Assembly (NCBI GenBank): GCA_037576195.1
Contig: CM075104.1
Coordinates: forward strand, 8,004,775-8,068,774
Source: Phytoseiulus persimilis
Lineage: Eukaryota; Arthropoda; Arachnida; Mesostigmata; Phytoseiidae
Length of the DNA stretch: 64,000 nt
Direction of reading: 5' to 3'
Position numbers and translations under genes: made by a program. Under the pieces are notes generated by a model. The model was not told the origin of the DNA and did no database searches. It saw only the letters and a list, made by a program, of their open reading frames with translations. This document shows, in pieces, positions 11,601-22,010 of the stretch (within the stretch, counting starts at the first letter, position 1; every line of letters begins with the position of its first letter).

Positions 11601-14464
11601 AGAAATAAAAAATATCGAGAGCAATTCCTCCTTTCTGATACCGGGCAGAACAACATCGAAACATGCGAAACGGGAGCATTCAAAGATAGACCAGATCTCT
11701 CTCGATCGTACGACATCAACAGCACCATCCACGCATTCAGCTGGATGGTTCGTCTGTCTCTTCATTTCGCTGCGCCATTCCTGCTGGGATGGATGATGCA
11801 CTTGGAGCTTTTTCGAGTGACACTCCCAGCGAATCCCAAGCAAAGCCGTGTCGCAAGCAGCTGCACCCCACAAACAGTTGCAAGAAGATGGCACACTCAG
11901 ATGCAGGCAAAGTGATCACGGCTTGTGTTTTCTTCCTTTCTTGCGCAGCCTGCCTGGATGAAGCCTCAAACTCCAGCAGCCATCCGTAGAACCTCCGGCG
12001 GACACTAACCTCTAGACTAGCTTGAGCAAACAGGGTGTTTGGCGGACTGGAGTGCGAGTGCCTGACTCCTGCCCTGTTCTGTACTCCTACGTCCTTATGT
12101 TGCTGCTTCTGCTGCTGCTGTTGGAGTTGTTTTATCACATCACTTTGACTCGGTCCCCCTCGACTTTGCTGCACCTTCAATGAGCTTCTCGGAGGTGGTT
12201 GCGGATAGTGGTGAGGATAGTCCCTCTCGAGCGGTTCCGGAGGAGTGTCATCGTCGAGGGTATCCTTTGAGCCTTTCGAATGGTCTCCTTCCTGAGAACT
12301 TTTTGGCGATTCCAACGACGACGCTCTCCGCTCGAGGGAATCCTGTCTCGAATAGTCCAGCTGCAAGCAGCATTCCCGCGTCATCGCTTCTCCCACTTAA
12401 GAGCTCTCACTCCTCTCTAGCATCCTTGATCTGCTCCTGTATAACCTCCTTGACAAACAATCCAGGATCAGCGACATCCCAGCGTTGCGAACACCTGACG
12501 TGAGACTGCTCTCCTGCCCCGTCCCGTGACGATTCAAGCGGAGGCCTCACTTCAAACCTCGGCCCGAGGGGGGGGGGGGGGGTCTGATCGCGGCACGGGT
12601 TCGGCAACCGGAGGGGGGGGGGAGGTAGCACACGGAAACTTGACGAGGAACCTCGGAAAGTTCGGCGCACTGTCAGACACTTCAGCTGAGCTGCTGATCC
12701 GCACAGCCGACTGGCCGACTCGCTGGCGGTAGTTGGCCGGCGACGCAGACGTCACCCGAAAACGTTCGGGGAAGAGGAATCCACGGCAAGGGATCAGCGG
12801 TACCACCCCGTTAGCTAACGGATCTTTCTGCCAAGGACTGACGGCCAGCCAGCGAACCCACTGTATTTCATTAACCACAAGCGGGAAAACGACACTCATC
12901 CAGCCAATAAGCGAAACAGCAGAGCAGAACAAAGTTATCAGATGCTCGCAGCAGATGAGATCCACCGCTTTCTCGCGGACGAATGGAAAATTTCGCAACT
13001 CCACAAAAAGGGACCTCTTCAGGGAGGGGCGACGGAGCCGAAACTTCGCCGCGGAGCTTGATGAAACAGAAAGCGTCTCGGATCGTGTGGAGTCCTCCGA
13101 TGCGGCGACAGATCGACCCAACTGTGCGAACGGTCTCTGAGGGTAACGGCGATACCGTCGGACGCGATCCAAGAACTCAGTCGAACTCGGGAGGTGCTCC
13201 AGAAGCGATTTATTGTTGTGGAAATCATCTCGCCGGGAGCCGACTTGCTCGGTTGCTTGGCGAAAAGCCTGCCTGAACCAGTCGAGTGAAGGCTTCATTC
13301 TGGATTCGTTGCTTCGGTCCGCTCCAGGTCAGCGCACCTCGACTTGCCGCCTTTACTCGGAGCAGCAGCGCTGTCAGAAGCGGATCAATGAAACGAAACG
13401 CGCGCACCGCGACTGCATCTGGTGGTGGCGATGGTCATTTCCAGTCTGCGGCACTGCAGCCCCATCAGGTGAAACGTTTTCCACCGAAAACGCTCCGTTG
13501 GCGAAACTTGCGCACATGCGCTGATGCTGCACATCCTGTTGTTCCAACCACCCACCCACCCAACGGAATCGGATCCTCGGATCAGATCACATGCTCGCCT
13601 CTTCCATATTTAGTGCTGCTCAGTGCGTTCGGGCAGGAATCTACACGATATCTTCTACTGCCACCAGATACCGTCGCTGATAGCTGTTATCGGCTAAACG
13701 ACGGATCAAGACGCAGTAGGCGGAAAGCGAGGCACTTCAGTGCCTTTCCCTTCAGCGAAAGTGTCAGCGGCTTGAGCGGTGGAGCGCCACTTTCGAATCC
13801 CACTCCGAAGAATTCGAAATAACGGATAAAGGAGTGAAGACGACATCAATCAGACATCAGACTCGAAACGAAGCTTCCACTTCCTTGGCCTCCACGACGA
13901 GCGAGACGCACGAAACACAAAGTGACATTGATCCACAACATCAATCATTCGGCCGAATCGATCATTCCCCACTAATGGTTCGGCCGGGAACGATTCCGAC
14001 AGTTGTTCACAGAGATGAAATACATTTCAAGCGGCTCCAAAATGTGCGGGCGAAGGCTCTAACGCTACGCGGATAGGGAACGCGACACATGATGAGACGC
14101 CTACAGAATGATATTCCCGTTGATATTCCTGCCTGGACAGCATGATTGTGCGTCTCCTACGCTGAAGCTCAGTGCGCTTTGAGATTAGCAACCGATGGCG
14201 TTCCTTTCGTCCTTGACGGAATTCCGGCACTCGGATTCTACTCACCTCGAGATAGGCCGGCGGGGCGAACATGACTTTCCCGTCGTGGCACCGACGGACC
14301 TTCCACCAGTCCTCCGAGTGGAACTCGAGCACTTCGAGGCTTTCTCCCTTGCTCAATCGGACGGTATCCATCACACCGGGCTTTTGTTCGAGGTCGTAGC
14401 TCGTGTCCACCATCACTCTGGCGTACATTCTCGGCCCCTTGACCTCGTCGTCCGAGCGCTCCAT
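5036..14464 (-). CDS. Rho GTPase-activating protein, ARHGAP12/15/27 family (SH3-WW-WW-WW-PH-RhoGAP), 11 coding exons
   Basis: This gene encodes a GTPase-activating protein that speeds GTP hydrolysis by Rho-family GTPases, usually at membranes or junctions. Coding exons in transcript order are 14464-14246, 12360-12010, 11534-11320, 10855-10589, 10465-10237, 9268-9101, 8099-7884, 6839-6672, 6543-6114, 6004-5729 and 5637-5036. Their total is 3,141 nt, 1,046 residues plus stop, with phases agreeing at every junction. Domain order is SH3 (residues about 13-73), a Pro/Gln-rich linker, WW1 (about 357-382), a WW pair sharing one Trp (about 425-472), PH (about 612-720) and RhoGAP (about 858-1044). The order and the shared-Trp pair match human ARHGAP27 as I recall it. 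The chosen ATG is the first in frame after an upstream stop. The weakest boundary is the 3' end of the tandem-WW exon. The gene is head-to-head with dlg1. Confidence 0.88.
5729..6004 (-). CDS. RhoGAP gene exon 10: linker and entry to RhoGAP domain
   Basis: This exon encodes a Ser/Gly-rich linker and then RIGDRLKMFFMRRPTPEMLR, ending EKG. This is the family signature (KLRKFLQRRPTLQSLREKG in ARHGAP27) immediately before the GAP fold. The exon ends AAAG before GCAAGT, so the next intron (5638-5728) starts with GC rather than GT. The splice completes glycine and continues IMKDEPVFGC in frame. Confidence 0.85.
6114..6543 (-). CDS. RhoGAP gene exon 9: PH domain
   Basis: The exon begins GTLNKADLVKAGKKVQKKNW, followed by CFLVLTSKNLFVYKD, the first strands of a pleckstrin homology domain. 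It ends with a helix containing the invariant Trp (TSKEWFESIKGC). The PH domain probably binds phosphoinositides and places the GAP at membranes. The exon closes in phase 1 at a GTGAGT donor. Confidence 0.88.
6672..6839 (-). CDS. RhoGAP gene exon 8: linker leading into PH domain
   Basis: This exon encodes 56 residues, phase 0 on both sides, from NSLRSLKTRSM to DIEETVKRQ. The open frame extends upstream to 7121. The acceptor CTTGCAG at 6840-6841 was chosen because it is the one that keeps phase with exon 7. The donor is CAG before GTAAAA. Confidence 0.68.
7884..8099 (-). CDS. RhoGAP gene exon 7: linker between WW and PH domains
   Basis: This exon encodes 72 residues, phase 0 on both sides, from KNLEDDCSKT to RTADETTPQ. 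It has a strong pyrimidine tract and CCGCAG acceptor and a GTGAGT donor. It contains RTKTLPS, similar to the RTKTL motif in the same position of ARHGAP27. Confidence 0.75.
8575..8622 (-). pseudogene. Exon-like partial copy of the end of the tandem-WW exon
   Basis: On the minus strand this reads KVAPRPPQRRK then ASYLL, resembling KVAPMPPQRQK then VPNYLE at 9083-9133. Differences fall largely at third codon positions (AAG/AAA, GTG/GTC, GCA/GCT, CGG/AGA). The WW fold itself is not visible upstream. It is either a remnant of an exon duplication or coincidence. Confidence 0.3.
9101..9268 (-). CDS. RhoGAP gene exon 6: tandem WW domains sharing a tryptophan
   Basis: It starts VYDDISGSMYFVNDLNEEKW, completing WW2. 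The same Trp starts WW3, which ends RTAWELPKV. Both Trp pairs are spaced by 21 residues. Human ARHGAP27 has the same overlap (GWS...QEQWVRLE...RWELP), so this is a family feature. The acceptor TTTGCAG is strong. The donor placed after PPQRQK (GTACCG) is weak, and the exon could run on to about 9035. Confidence 0.8.
10237..10465 (-). CDS. RhoGAP gene exon 5: first WW domain
   Basis: The exon opens with YLSDHWGEYRSEGGRPYYYN and VTGEHSWKPP, a complete WW domain with two tryptophans 21 residues apart, a triple-Tyr strand and the closing proline. A Ser/Pro linker follows. It ends APGWSK before GTGAGT, and this Trp is the first residue of the second WW domain, which continues in the next exon. WW domains bind proline-rich ligands such as PPxY. 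Confidence 0.85.
10589..10855 (-). CDS. RhoGAP gene exon 4: proline-rich linker
   Basis: This exon encodes about 88 residues from SDLDDGDETDLV to FPSPNEDPV. It contains the motif PIYANVPQPPPP, recalling the family's YAN-proline motif ahead of the WW domains. Phases match on both sides: it takes GG from exon 3 and donates AG to exon 5. Confidence 0.8.
11320..11534 (-). CDS. RhoGAP gene exon 3: linker
   Basis: This exon encodes about 71 residues from CVLKVHPADD to SLIENQQTG. It is acidic, with a helix-prone stretch (MSLDEALRHRREKMGELLDE). The acceptor is AATCCAG and the donor is GTGAGT. It enters in phase 0 and leaves two bases (GG), which the next exon completes as glycine. Confidence 0.75.
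12010..12360 (-). CDS. RhoGAP gene exon 2: disordered linker with poly-Gln
   Basis: This exon encodes 117 residues in phase 0 on both sides. It begins LDYSRQDSLERR after a TTGCAG acceptor and ends NTLFAQASLE before GTTAGT. It is rich in Ser, Pro and acidic residues, with a short glutamine run (QLQQQQQKQQH) encoded by CAG-type repeats around 12100-12125. Such linkers between SH3 and WW domains are usual in this family and poorly conserved. Confidence 0.75.
12361..14245 (-). other. First intron of the RhoGAP gene
   Basis: This 1.9-kb intron between the SH3 exon and the poly-Gln exon contains G runs at 12568-12582 and 12613-12622. It also holds a 248-codon open minus-strand frame (12552-13298) with no recognisable domain, so I do not call it a gene. 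Confidence 0.6.
14246..14464 (-). CDS. RhoGAP gene exon 1: start codon and SH3 domain
   Basis: This exon encodes 73 residues starting MERSDDEVKG. The SH3 fold runs from MYARVMVDTSYD to FAPPAYLE and keeps the ALYDY-like start, the EDWWKVR tryptophan pair and the final Pro-Tyr. The ATG at 14464-14462 is preceded by AAA (A at position -3) and by an in-frame TAA about 60 nt upstream, so it is the first usable start. It ends at GAG before GTGAGT, in phase 0. Confidence 0.82.
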
Positions 14465-15762
14465 TTTTCCGTTTGATGTTTCCAACTCCCGGTCCCTCGG
14501 ATCCTCAATTCCGGGGGACTTGAGGAGTTACATCCTCTCTCTCAACAGCATGGCGCCCGCCGAGTGAACGATGTTCGAGCACCGTCTGAAAGAGAATGGA
14601 TCGATTGGAGTTTTCGTTTACTTCGCGGCTCTGGTTCGAGGCCCTCGATGAGGAATATCAGTGCTGATGAACGAGGTAGACTATAAACAGCAACAAATTG
14701 GAAGATTTCGCTCGGTTCGACCGAAAACGGGTCGAAGTGGGGCGCAGCAAGCTTTCTCTCGTCGGATCGCGTTCGAGGGCTGCACCAGCATCGGTCTCGT
14801 GACTCCCTCCCACCTACACGACTGAATCCGCTACAAAACCACCGGCGTCCTCCCAGCTGCCGACAAAGACATCGCTTCTTTGAGCCAGAGGGAACTTCGT
14901 GATGGTCAACTTCGTCGTCTTCATCGACTACCAGGTCCAACGACGTCAATACGGCCGAATGGTCATCGTTCGTGCCGATCCGCCTTGCCTGCTCGTCGAT
15001 CTGTCGTTCCAACTAAAGAATCTGAATGGAGTTCACCGCCATGGGACCATGGGCTATTTTCGAAACGGCGCAAAGAAATCTAATGCGAACGCAACCGCGA
15101 GATGTCGGGACGTTTTTGATTTGGTGTTTTCGAGCAAACAGCGCCCCAACGGTGCGTTCGAGAAGATTGTTTCCCACCGACGGGAAGGACGGCAACAACC
15201 GTCGTTCGATCTGTGTTTGTGTATTGTTCTACCGAACGTCATTTCATTGTATTTCCAAACGTGACACCGTGGTCTTCGGAGCAGGGATCAAGACATTGTC
15301 GTTGCCGACCATAGCTCCGCAGCAGTTAATCTTGCACTTCGTCTTCCTTCGACTCGCTTAGTATCAATGAGAAGAGGAACGGTTGGTTACTCAAGCAGCG
15401 CGTCGCCTTCACTTCTCTGTTCGTTTTTTTGGCTTAGATAGCTCAGCGAGCTAACTCAACTAGCTCGCATCCGATCCGGCTTACTGTCTGTTGCTTTCCC
15501 TCGACCGCTTTTTCGGCACTTCCAGCATCTTCGTCGGCTACAAATATTATGACGGCAGAAGTGTGCAAGCAAACAACGAACATTCAATTCCTCATATGAA
15601 TGGAAGGATGAGGATTCGGAACCTCGAAAAATGGGTTTATGGCTGTTTCGATTGGGCACAGTCGTTTTAGATTCGCCATGGAGCGTCGAAAGTCGACACG
15701 GAGTCCGGGAGCGGGTCTCGTGCTTCCCCCAACGAATGGAAAGATCATATCATATTCATGTA

Positions 15763-15920
15763 CAGTACAACCTCTATTATTTCAATCCCGATAATTTCAA
15801 CCTCAATCATTTCGAACGGTCGGGCACCAACCTCGATTATTTTAACTTGATATACAGTGCAACCCCGAATATTTCAACCGTTTCCCGCATCGATTAGTTG
15901 AAATAATCGAGAACGTACTG
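15763..15920. mobile_element. pogo/Tigger-like MITE with TA target duplication
   Basis: The ends are imperfect inverted repeats: left CAGTACAACCTCTATTATTT and right (reverse complement) CAGTACGTTCTCGATTATTT, both continuing CAA. Both flanks carry TA (15761-15762 and 15921-15922), the target used by Tc1/mariner-pogo elements. There is no transposase, so it is a non-autonomous MITE. A second left-end-like sequence (CAGTGCAACCCCGAATATTT) starts at 15854, also after TA, so a shorter 67-bp hairpin version is nested inside. Confidence 0.75.
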
Positions 15921-16189
15921 TACTGATACTGCTGCACGTTCGAACGTCTCCAACTTCTGACAGATGCGGGGATAATGTTCTGAAAACATTCGGGTGGGAA
16001 GTGAATTAGCTAACGAAATTGAGACGTTTGAAATTTTGATTCGCGGAATTCATTGTCGAATCAATGGAGACGGGTGCGCGGCGCCGAGCTCGCAGAGGAG
16101 ACGAGGAGCTCCATGGAGTGACGACTGCGATGTGCACCACACCCAGAGATGTTCCTCAGATTCCCGTTCTGTTCTCAGGTTTGACTTCG

Positions 16190-18450
16190 GCTCACAAGCT
16201 GAAGAGCAGCCTTCGCGTCGGACTTGCTGGAACCCGAAACAGAGCCGCTTTGGTAACTTCGACTAGGTGAGCATTCCACCCGAGGTTACCCGTTCGAAAC
16301 TCATGAGGAATAGGTTCCAAGAACTCTTCGATGGCCGTGGAACCGTTGCTTTCATGTTGAACTTTGATCAAGTTAAACTTGCACGTGTCCACGATGCGTT
16401 TGGCTCTCCACTGGATGAAAATGCACTGGAAAGCTTCGTTGCTAATCACGACAGACAGTTTCGTCATCGGTATGATTCCTGGCTGAGTGGGCTGTGAGTC
16501 AACTATGATGAGGTTCTGTGTGCTGAAGTCGTGCGAAATGAGCCTGTCTGCGTTCAGATCACTCCATGAACGAGGAGGCCCAATGAGGGATCTTTGCTCG
16601 CGATTTGGCGGTCATCATAACTTCTGTCCAAGTCTTGAATGTGTTCGTCGACGTTGTACCGATGAAGGGAGATCTCACGAGCCCTTTTACCCTCTCTCCT
16701 CCGGGCTGGCCGTTATGGACCGTGATTAACATTCTCTTTCGGATGACAATCGGCTCTCGCCCAGGTGTTGTCGATGAACTTCTCGGTTCCGGATAGTATC
16801 GGACTGGTGGACGGCGATGTTTTGATTCGTCTCTTGTCACTGACAGGGTAACGATGTTTTCGTCGATGCTGACCACGATGGAAAGCTTGTCATCGTTCGT
16901 GAGGTTGTTCTGCTTCTTTTGAAGGAGACAGAAGGCGTTCTCCTCGATGTGACTCTCAATTCGTTCCGTGTCGGTGACAGTCCACGCGATGATTCCTCTC
17001 TCCGCTCAGTTAGGTGTTTCATGCATCGGATTTGTGCCGATTTCGCTTTGGCTGGCGTCAACACTGACGATAATACGTGCGGCTTGACCATCCTAAGCGA
17101 GAAGTACGTCTGTGCGGAGTGATTGTTTTCCATCTTCCGGAAGCCTTCGATTTCAACGTCTCGTTCAAGAAGATCAATCGTGGTCTTCCGGAATGTTTCC
17201 ATATCTGAGATGAATCGATCCTAGAAGGTGATCATGCCCAGCGCCACGCAGGTCTCGGAGATGCTTCTTGGTGGAGGAAATTCCACGGTTGCCTCGGTCT
17301 TCTCAGGATCTGGTATCCATCCTCCCTCGCGGATAATGAAACATAACAACTTGACTCGACTCTGCCACTTCGGGGAGATCCGTTTGAGATTCCGCGAATG
17401 ATCGACTCGTTCTCGTTCTTCATTCCCCCATTGATTCCTGGGATCTGTTTCAAAGTCTCGATCGGGCTCAGATTTCCTTGGGACTTCTCCACGGCATGAT
17501 TTCGTTGAATCCAATAGTACCCAGGCTGTTCGCATCTTCCAGGGATGTAGCAGTCGGCCTCGAACTTGATACCATTCATGAAGATGGAGCGCGCTTCGTC
17601 GGTTCCGAGTGCGCTGCCGCCGGTTTGGATCAGATTGACTCTGAGGGACGAAGAGACGGCTTCCGAGTCGGAACCGAGTCCTTTGTGACATCAATGTTGC
17701 TTCCGCACCGGTATCCCATTACAGGTTGAACATTATTCAGCTTATCAATACTTGTTTCGGGAACCGCTCGACGGTGTTCGATTGCAGTCGAACTCGCAGG
17801 ATATTTCGCTCGCCTGCGATGCAAGTCTGTTGCCCTGATGATCAGGCTTGAGCTAAATGACCATGGTCCGAACACTCCGACTCTCACCGAGGACCGCCCC
17901 GCGAGAGAAATAAAATTTCTAGTTCTCGGACTTGGATTCCTCGATTTATCGCGGTTCGAGCTCGACGAAAGATTCTGTTTACCTCGATGAGGTTCAAAAA
18001 ATATTTTTCGGCTGCTTGGTTGATGGCACACATTAGTTCTCACACGAAGCGATCTAGTTGCCATTGTGTCGGTGTTGCTCGATCGGCTCACGCATCTTCT
18101 GTGGTTTGATGTAGTTGACGAAGTTATCGTATTCGCGAACATCGAATTCGTTGATTACCAAACGGATGACGCCGCGTGCCGCTTCTAGCTAGAGCGCCGG
18201 CTTCAGAGTTGGGAATGTGTGAATACCGCTCATACCATTCGTTTTGGGGATGACTTCGACATCCTCGGATTCATTGGCCTCATGAACGTACGGGCAGAAG
18301 CTGCCTTTGGCTATTTGTGGCAGGGCTTGGAAGCCATCATCGAACACCATGGTCAAAATGTTTTGAAGTTCTTCCACAGAGAGCGACATTTTCTCGGTGT
18401 TCACCGAGCATCTCGGATGGATCCACTCAGTCTTTGGCACTTCGTGAATC
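16190..18450 (-). mobile_element. Decayed Ty3/gypsy-like LTR retrotransposon (fossil)
   Basis: Read on the minus strand, pieces appear in the order of a gypsy-type polyprotein. Gag/protease-like sequence lies at about 17.7-18.4 kb. A reverse transcriptase part (GWIPDPEKTEATVEFPPP) is at about 17.2-17.7 kb, and the connection/RNase H region at about 16.85-17.2 kb. An integrase zinc-binding part (TVHNGQPGGERVKGLVRS) is at about 16.56-16.8 kb and an integrase core part (ending QHESNGSTAIEE) at about 16.2-16.5 kb. The coding sequence is broken in many places (roughly ten or more). No long terminal repeats were seen, so it looks old and inactive. Confidence 0.72.
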
Positions 18451-21400
18451 GGTCACTGGTTATGACAGGCACTGAGCACAGGAGGTGAGTTCAAAAGAAA
18501 TGACTTCGTCGCCACTTATGCAGTCACTGCAATCCCGTGGCAGTTCGCGTTCCGTCCGACTGGCAGACGCCGACACAATAATAAGATTTTCATTGGAGAT
18601 CACTCCCGGATTGATGGCATGGGATTGGATCTTCGGAAAAACCTTATCGCGCGGCCCAAAGGTTCGGACCGAAGCATCATGACGATGGCCCCGAATAAGT
18701 CGAGAATGGGACCTTCCAAAGTCGCAACAAAGATTCCGAATAAAACGACGAGCGTCGACACCCAAAAATCAACGGGGAAAGCCTCGGCACTTCAAGGGGA
18801 TTCGAAGTAGGATCAACGTCATCAGTTATACTTCGTTGGTCGTATCGTGGCGCGTGTAGTATTAGTCAGCCGGCTACTATTACAGAACAAGGGAACGAAA
18901 ACCAGCGCGCATCAGATTCTGGTGGTCGATAAAGCGTCATCCGAAGACGTTGAGGGACGAGTCAGACAGCCAAGAGAACATCTACAGAAACAAACGAATC
19001 GATCAAACAGACGAACCTTGTGGGAATCCGTGTGCGTGCGCGATTATCAAACGACAAGGAAAAACACGTGAGAGACGCTCAGCGCCTGTTTGCGCGCGAC
19101 ACTGTACTTTGGCAATACTGTCGATGCTCCGTAACGGTGTCGCCTCGTGGAATGCTATCGCGTCCAGCGAATCATCTGTCTCGGAAGCGGTGTTGGTCGC
19201 GCGCAACCAGCTCGAGCACCAACCAGCGGTATCGGTCCTTGCATTGAACTCCAGTGAAGGTTGTCCCCTGCCAGCATGAATGGATGTCCAATGCCTAATC
19301 ACTTAGGCGCTTCCACCGTCGCTGCCGTCACAGCTAACCGCGGGGATTTATTGAAACAACACAGACATTCGGCCGGCTCAGGAATCCGGCACCAAACTCC
19401 TCTGAGCGGTCGCCGGAATCAGAAATTCGATTTCTGATCTTTGAAATTGGCGCGCCCTTCACGACTCGGTGTCCGGGACCCGAAACTCTCTAAGCGGGCC
19501 ATGTGGAATGAACGTCGCGTAACTAGCAGTCCCGAGTGATGGCGGTCGTGTGGTGCCACAAAACAGTCGATTCTGCAAGTTTCATCCGAATGCGCACAGT
19601 TTGATTCATTCGTTTTTCCTTGGATTCTGCAGCTATTCGATAAGCTCAAACGCGTCACGGCCTTCGTCTTTGATTCCACGTTCGACTTTCTGATAGAATC
19701 CTAAATCAATAGCGACGACGCTGTGAGACATTCTGCCCATTGTGTTTAGGGATAGAATCCCGGAATTCGGGTTGATCCGGACTGACCGGGCGGGCGGCGA
19801 ACCAACCAACCAGATAGACGACCGGACACATCACGGGCCCACCACGAGCTGAACGCCCATTCTGAAAGCTGGTTCTGTTAATTCGTCAAATGAGTCATCG
19901 CCTACGCCGCTCTTGACAAGAGGAAAAACTATATCCGTGGAATAAACAAACTCGTTCAGATCGAGGATGTGGCTGTCCAGGGTAACAAATAGGGACGATA
20001 GTTACGATTCCTTCGCGAGTTCCGAAATCTTCAGATGAAAATCTGAGCTTCGAAGTGGGAATCGGCTGGAGTTCTCAACTTGGAACATCAGATCCATTCT
20101 CGTGAGCGAGAACAGACCGATTCAAGACGGGGTGGCGTCAGTCATCGAACCGCAGAGAATGCAGACAGAGGTCCAAAATCATCTTCAGGTGTGTCCCCAA
20201 GCTTCAGGAATCAAATCGTTTCAACGGAACGCGGGCGGCAACGGCAGTTCAGAGCCAGAGTAGAACAACATCCGAAAGACCTGAAGCCGGGGGCCGGGTT
20301 CCAGTCTGCGCAGCTGACGGACGGACGGGCGGGCAGCCAGAGGGCTGATTGCTCGCTTGCTTGGCTGACGTCAAAAGAGGGACTCAGTCCGTGAATCCCG
20401 TTGATCAGCGAAGCGTCAACCCAACGGGTCAGGACGCCCCCTGACATCGTCGCCCTGCCCGCCGCCACCGCAGCTTTCGACGGAGCCAGGCCGTCAGTCA
20501 GAATGACATTTCCTCGCAGTTCTTCGCTTAGGTGCTGTTGACACGTGAACACGCTCATTATTCGTTCAACTTTTAACCTTCCGTCGAGTTTATTTCCATT
20601 CCTTAAGAAGGATGCCTGCAGCTTCTCACGTATGGCGGCGGCAAAACTTTCTTCCCTCCGATGCTCTCGACTGGGAACCACATGTCATGCATCGCAACAA
20701 GATTGCCACCGGCCGACGTTGGTTAGACTTCGGATCTGAGAGTCAGTCCTCTACTCGAGAGCCCCTTCCTTAAGATGCTAATTCGCACCAACGCATCAAC
20801 AGAAGAATGCCCCCCGCAGCCCCGTGCGGAGTCCACTAGTCTGAGTTCATCGGACGGCCCCGATCTTCGAACCGACTCAAAAGTCATGTAACTCGGTTCC
20901 GCAACATGATGACCCCAACTCAAAGTGGCAGCTCTCGGTGGCCGGGGGATTCACGAGATGCTCCTTCCATCAATTCCCAGATGGCCACCCGCTCTATGCG
21001 ATGACTCCCCCTGGCTCCGAGGACTCGCACGACTGAATCTCAGCCAACTCCATCGGTCTCTTACCTCGTGTACTAACTCACGTTGCTTCAAATTCTCTGC
21101 TGCCGTTAGAAGTATGTAACTGCTTTCTTTATACAATACATTGACTAGCAAAGGATTCGTGAGCCATCGAGAGGCCCTGAGGGAGGCTACCCCATCAGCG
21201 GTAGCGGCATCATCAGCAACGACACGAATCACAACGCGACCTTTCAGCCATCACGTTCGAGGTTTTCAAGCAACCCAACCCGAGGTTCAGTCGGCCAACA
21301 CGACTGTCGAATTAAATTATATCACGCGACTTTCGGATTTCTCCGTTGCGTTCTACGCCGGTAAAGTATAGCGGCTGCAGCGATGGAACCGCGGAGTCGG

Positions 21401-21966
21401 AAGACCACAAATTGTCAAGGAGGCGGATTGCGGAGGCGTGTTGATGTTCATCTGAGCAACTCAATCCGATCATGTTGGTTTCCCAGGTCCCGGACGCCAG
21501 AAACAGAACCGGGAACTATGTAAACACAGGTCACGATCTAACGACCAGCTTCTGTCGATCTAGTGGTCCTGAGAGGACGATGACACTACTGCGCTCTCCC
21601 TGAATAGGGTGCTGCTGACGATGAACCACTTGCCTGAAGCAACTGACTCGCACTTAAATCTCGGTGCGAGCTCGAGGCCGACCAAATGGCTGATACCGCT
21701 TCGTTCGAGAGACACGAGTATCATTGATGAGCAGCATGGGAGATTAATAGCAATTCGAACATCGTCTGTCGGGGTCCCTCCCAAAAACACTCTGCTGTTC
21801 CCCCATTGAGCTCCTAGCAGGTTGCATGCCGTCCCAAAGCTTCGTTTCTCACCTCGAGAGAGTTGCCTCCAGTACACAGAGTGCGAGAGTCACACTGAAC
21901 CCCACGTCATCAACGTCAGATCACTCGATTACGTCCGCAACGATTATACACAGAACTCAGAACTGC

Positions 21967-22010
21967 ACCACACACTCACTACTCACACTCGCACACACTC
22001 ACACACACAC
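21967..22010. repeat. CA-rich microsatellite
   Basis: An imperfect run of CA and CT dinucleotides (CACACACTCACTACTCACAC and onward) is read directly. It lies inside an apparent 132-codon open frame and probably explains that frame. Confidence 0.7.
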
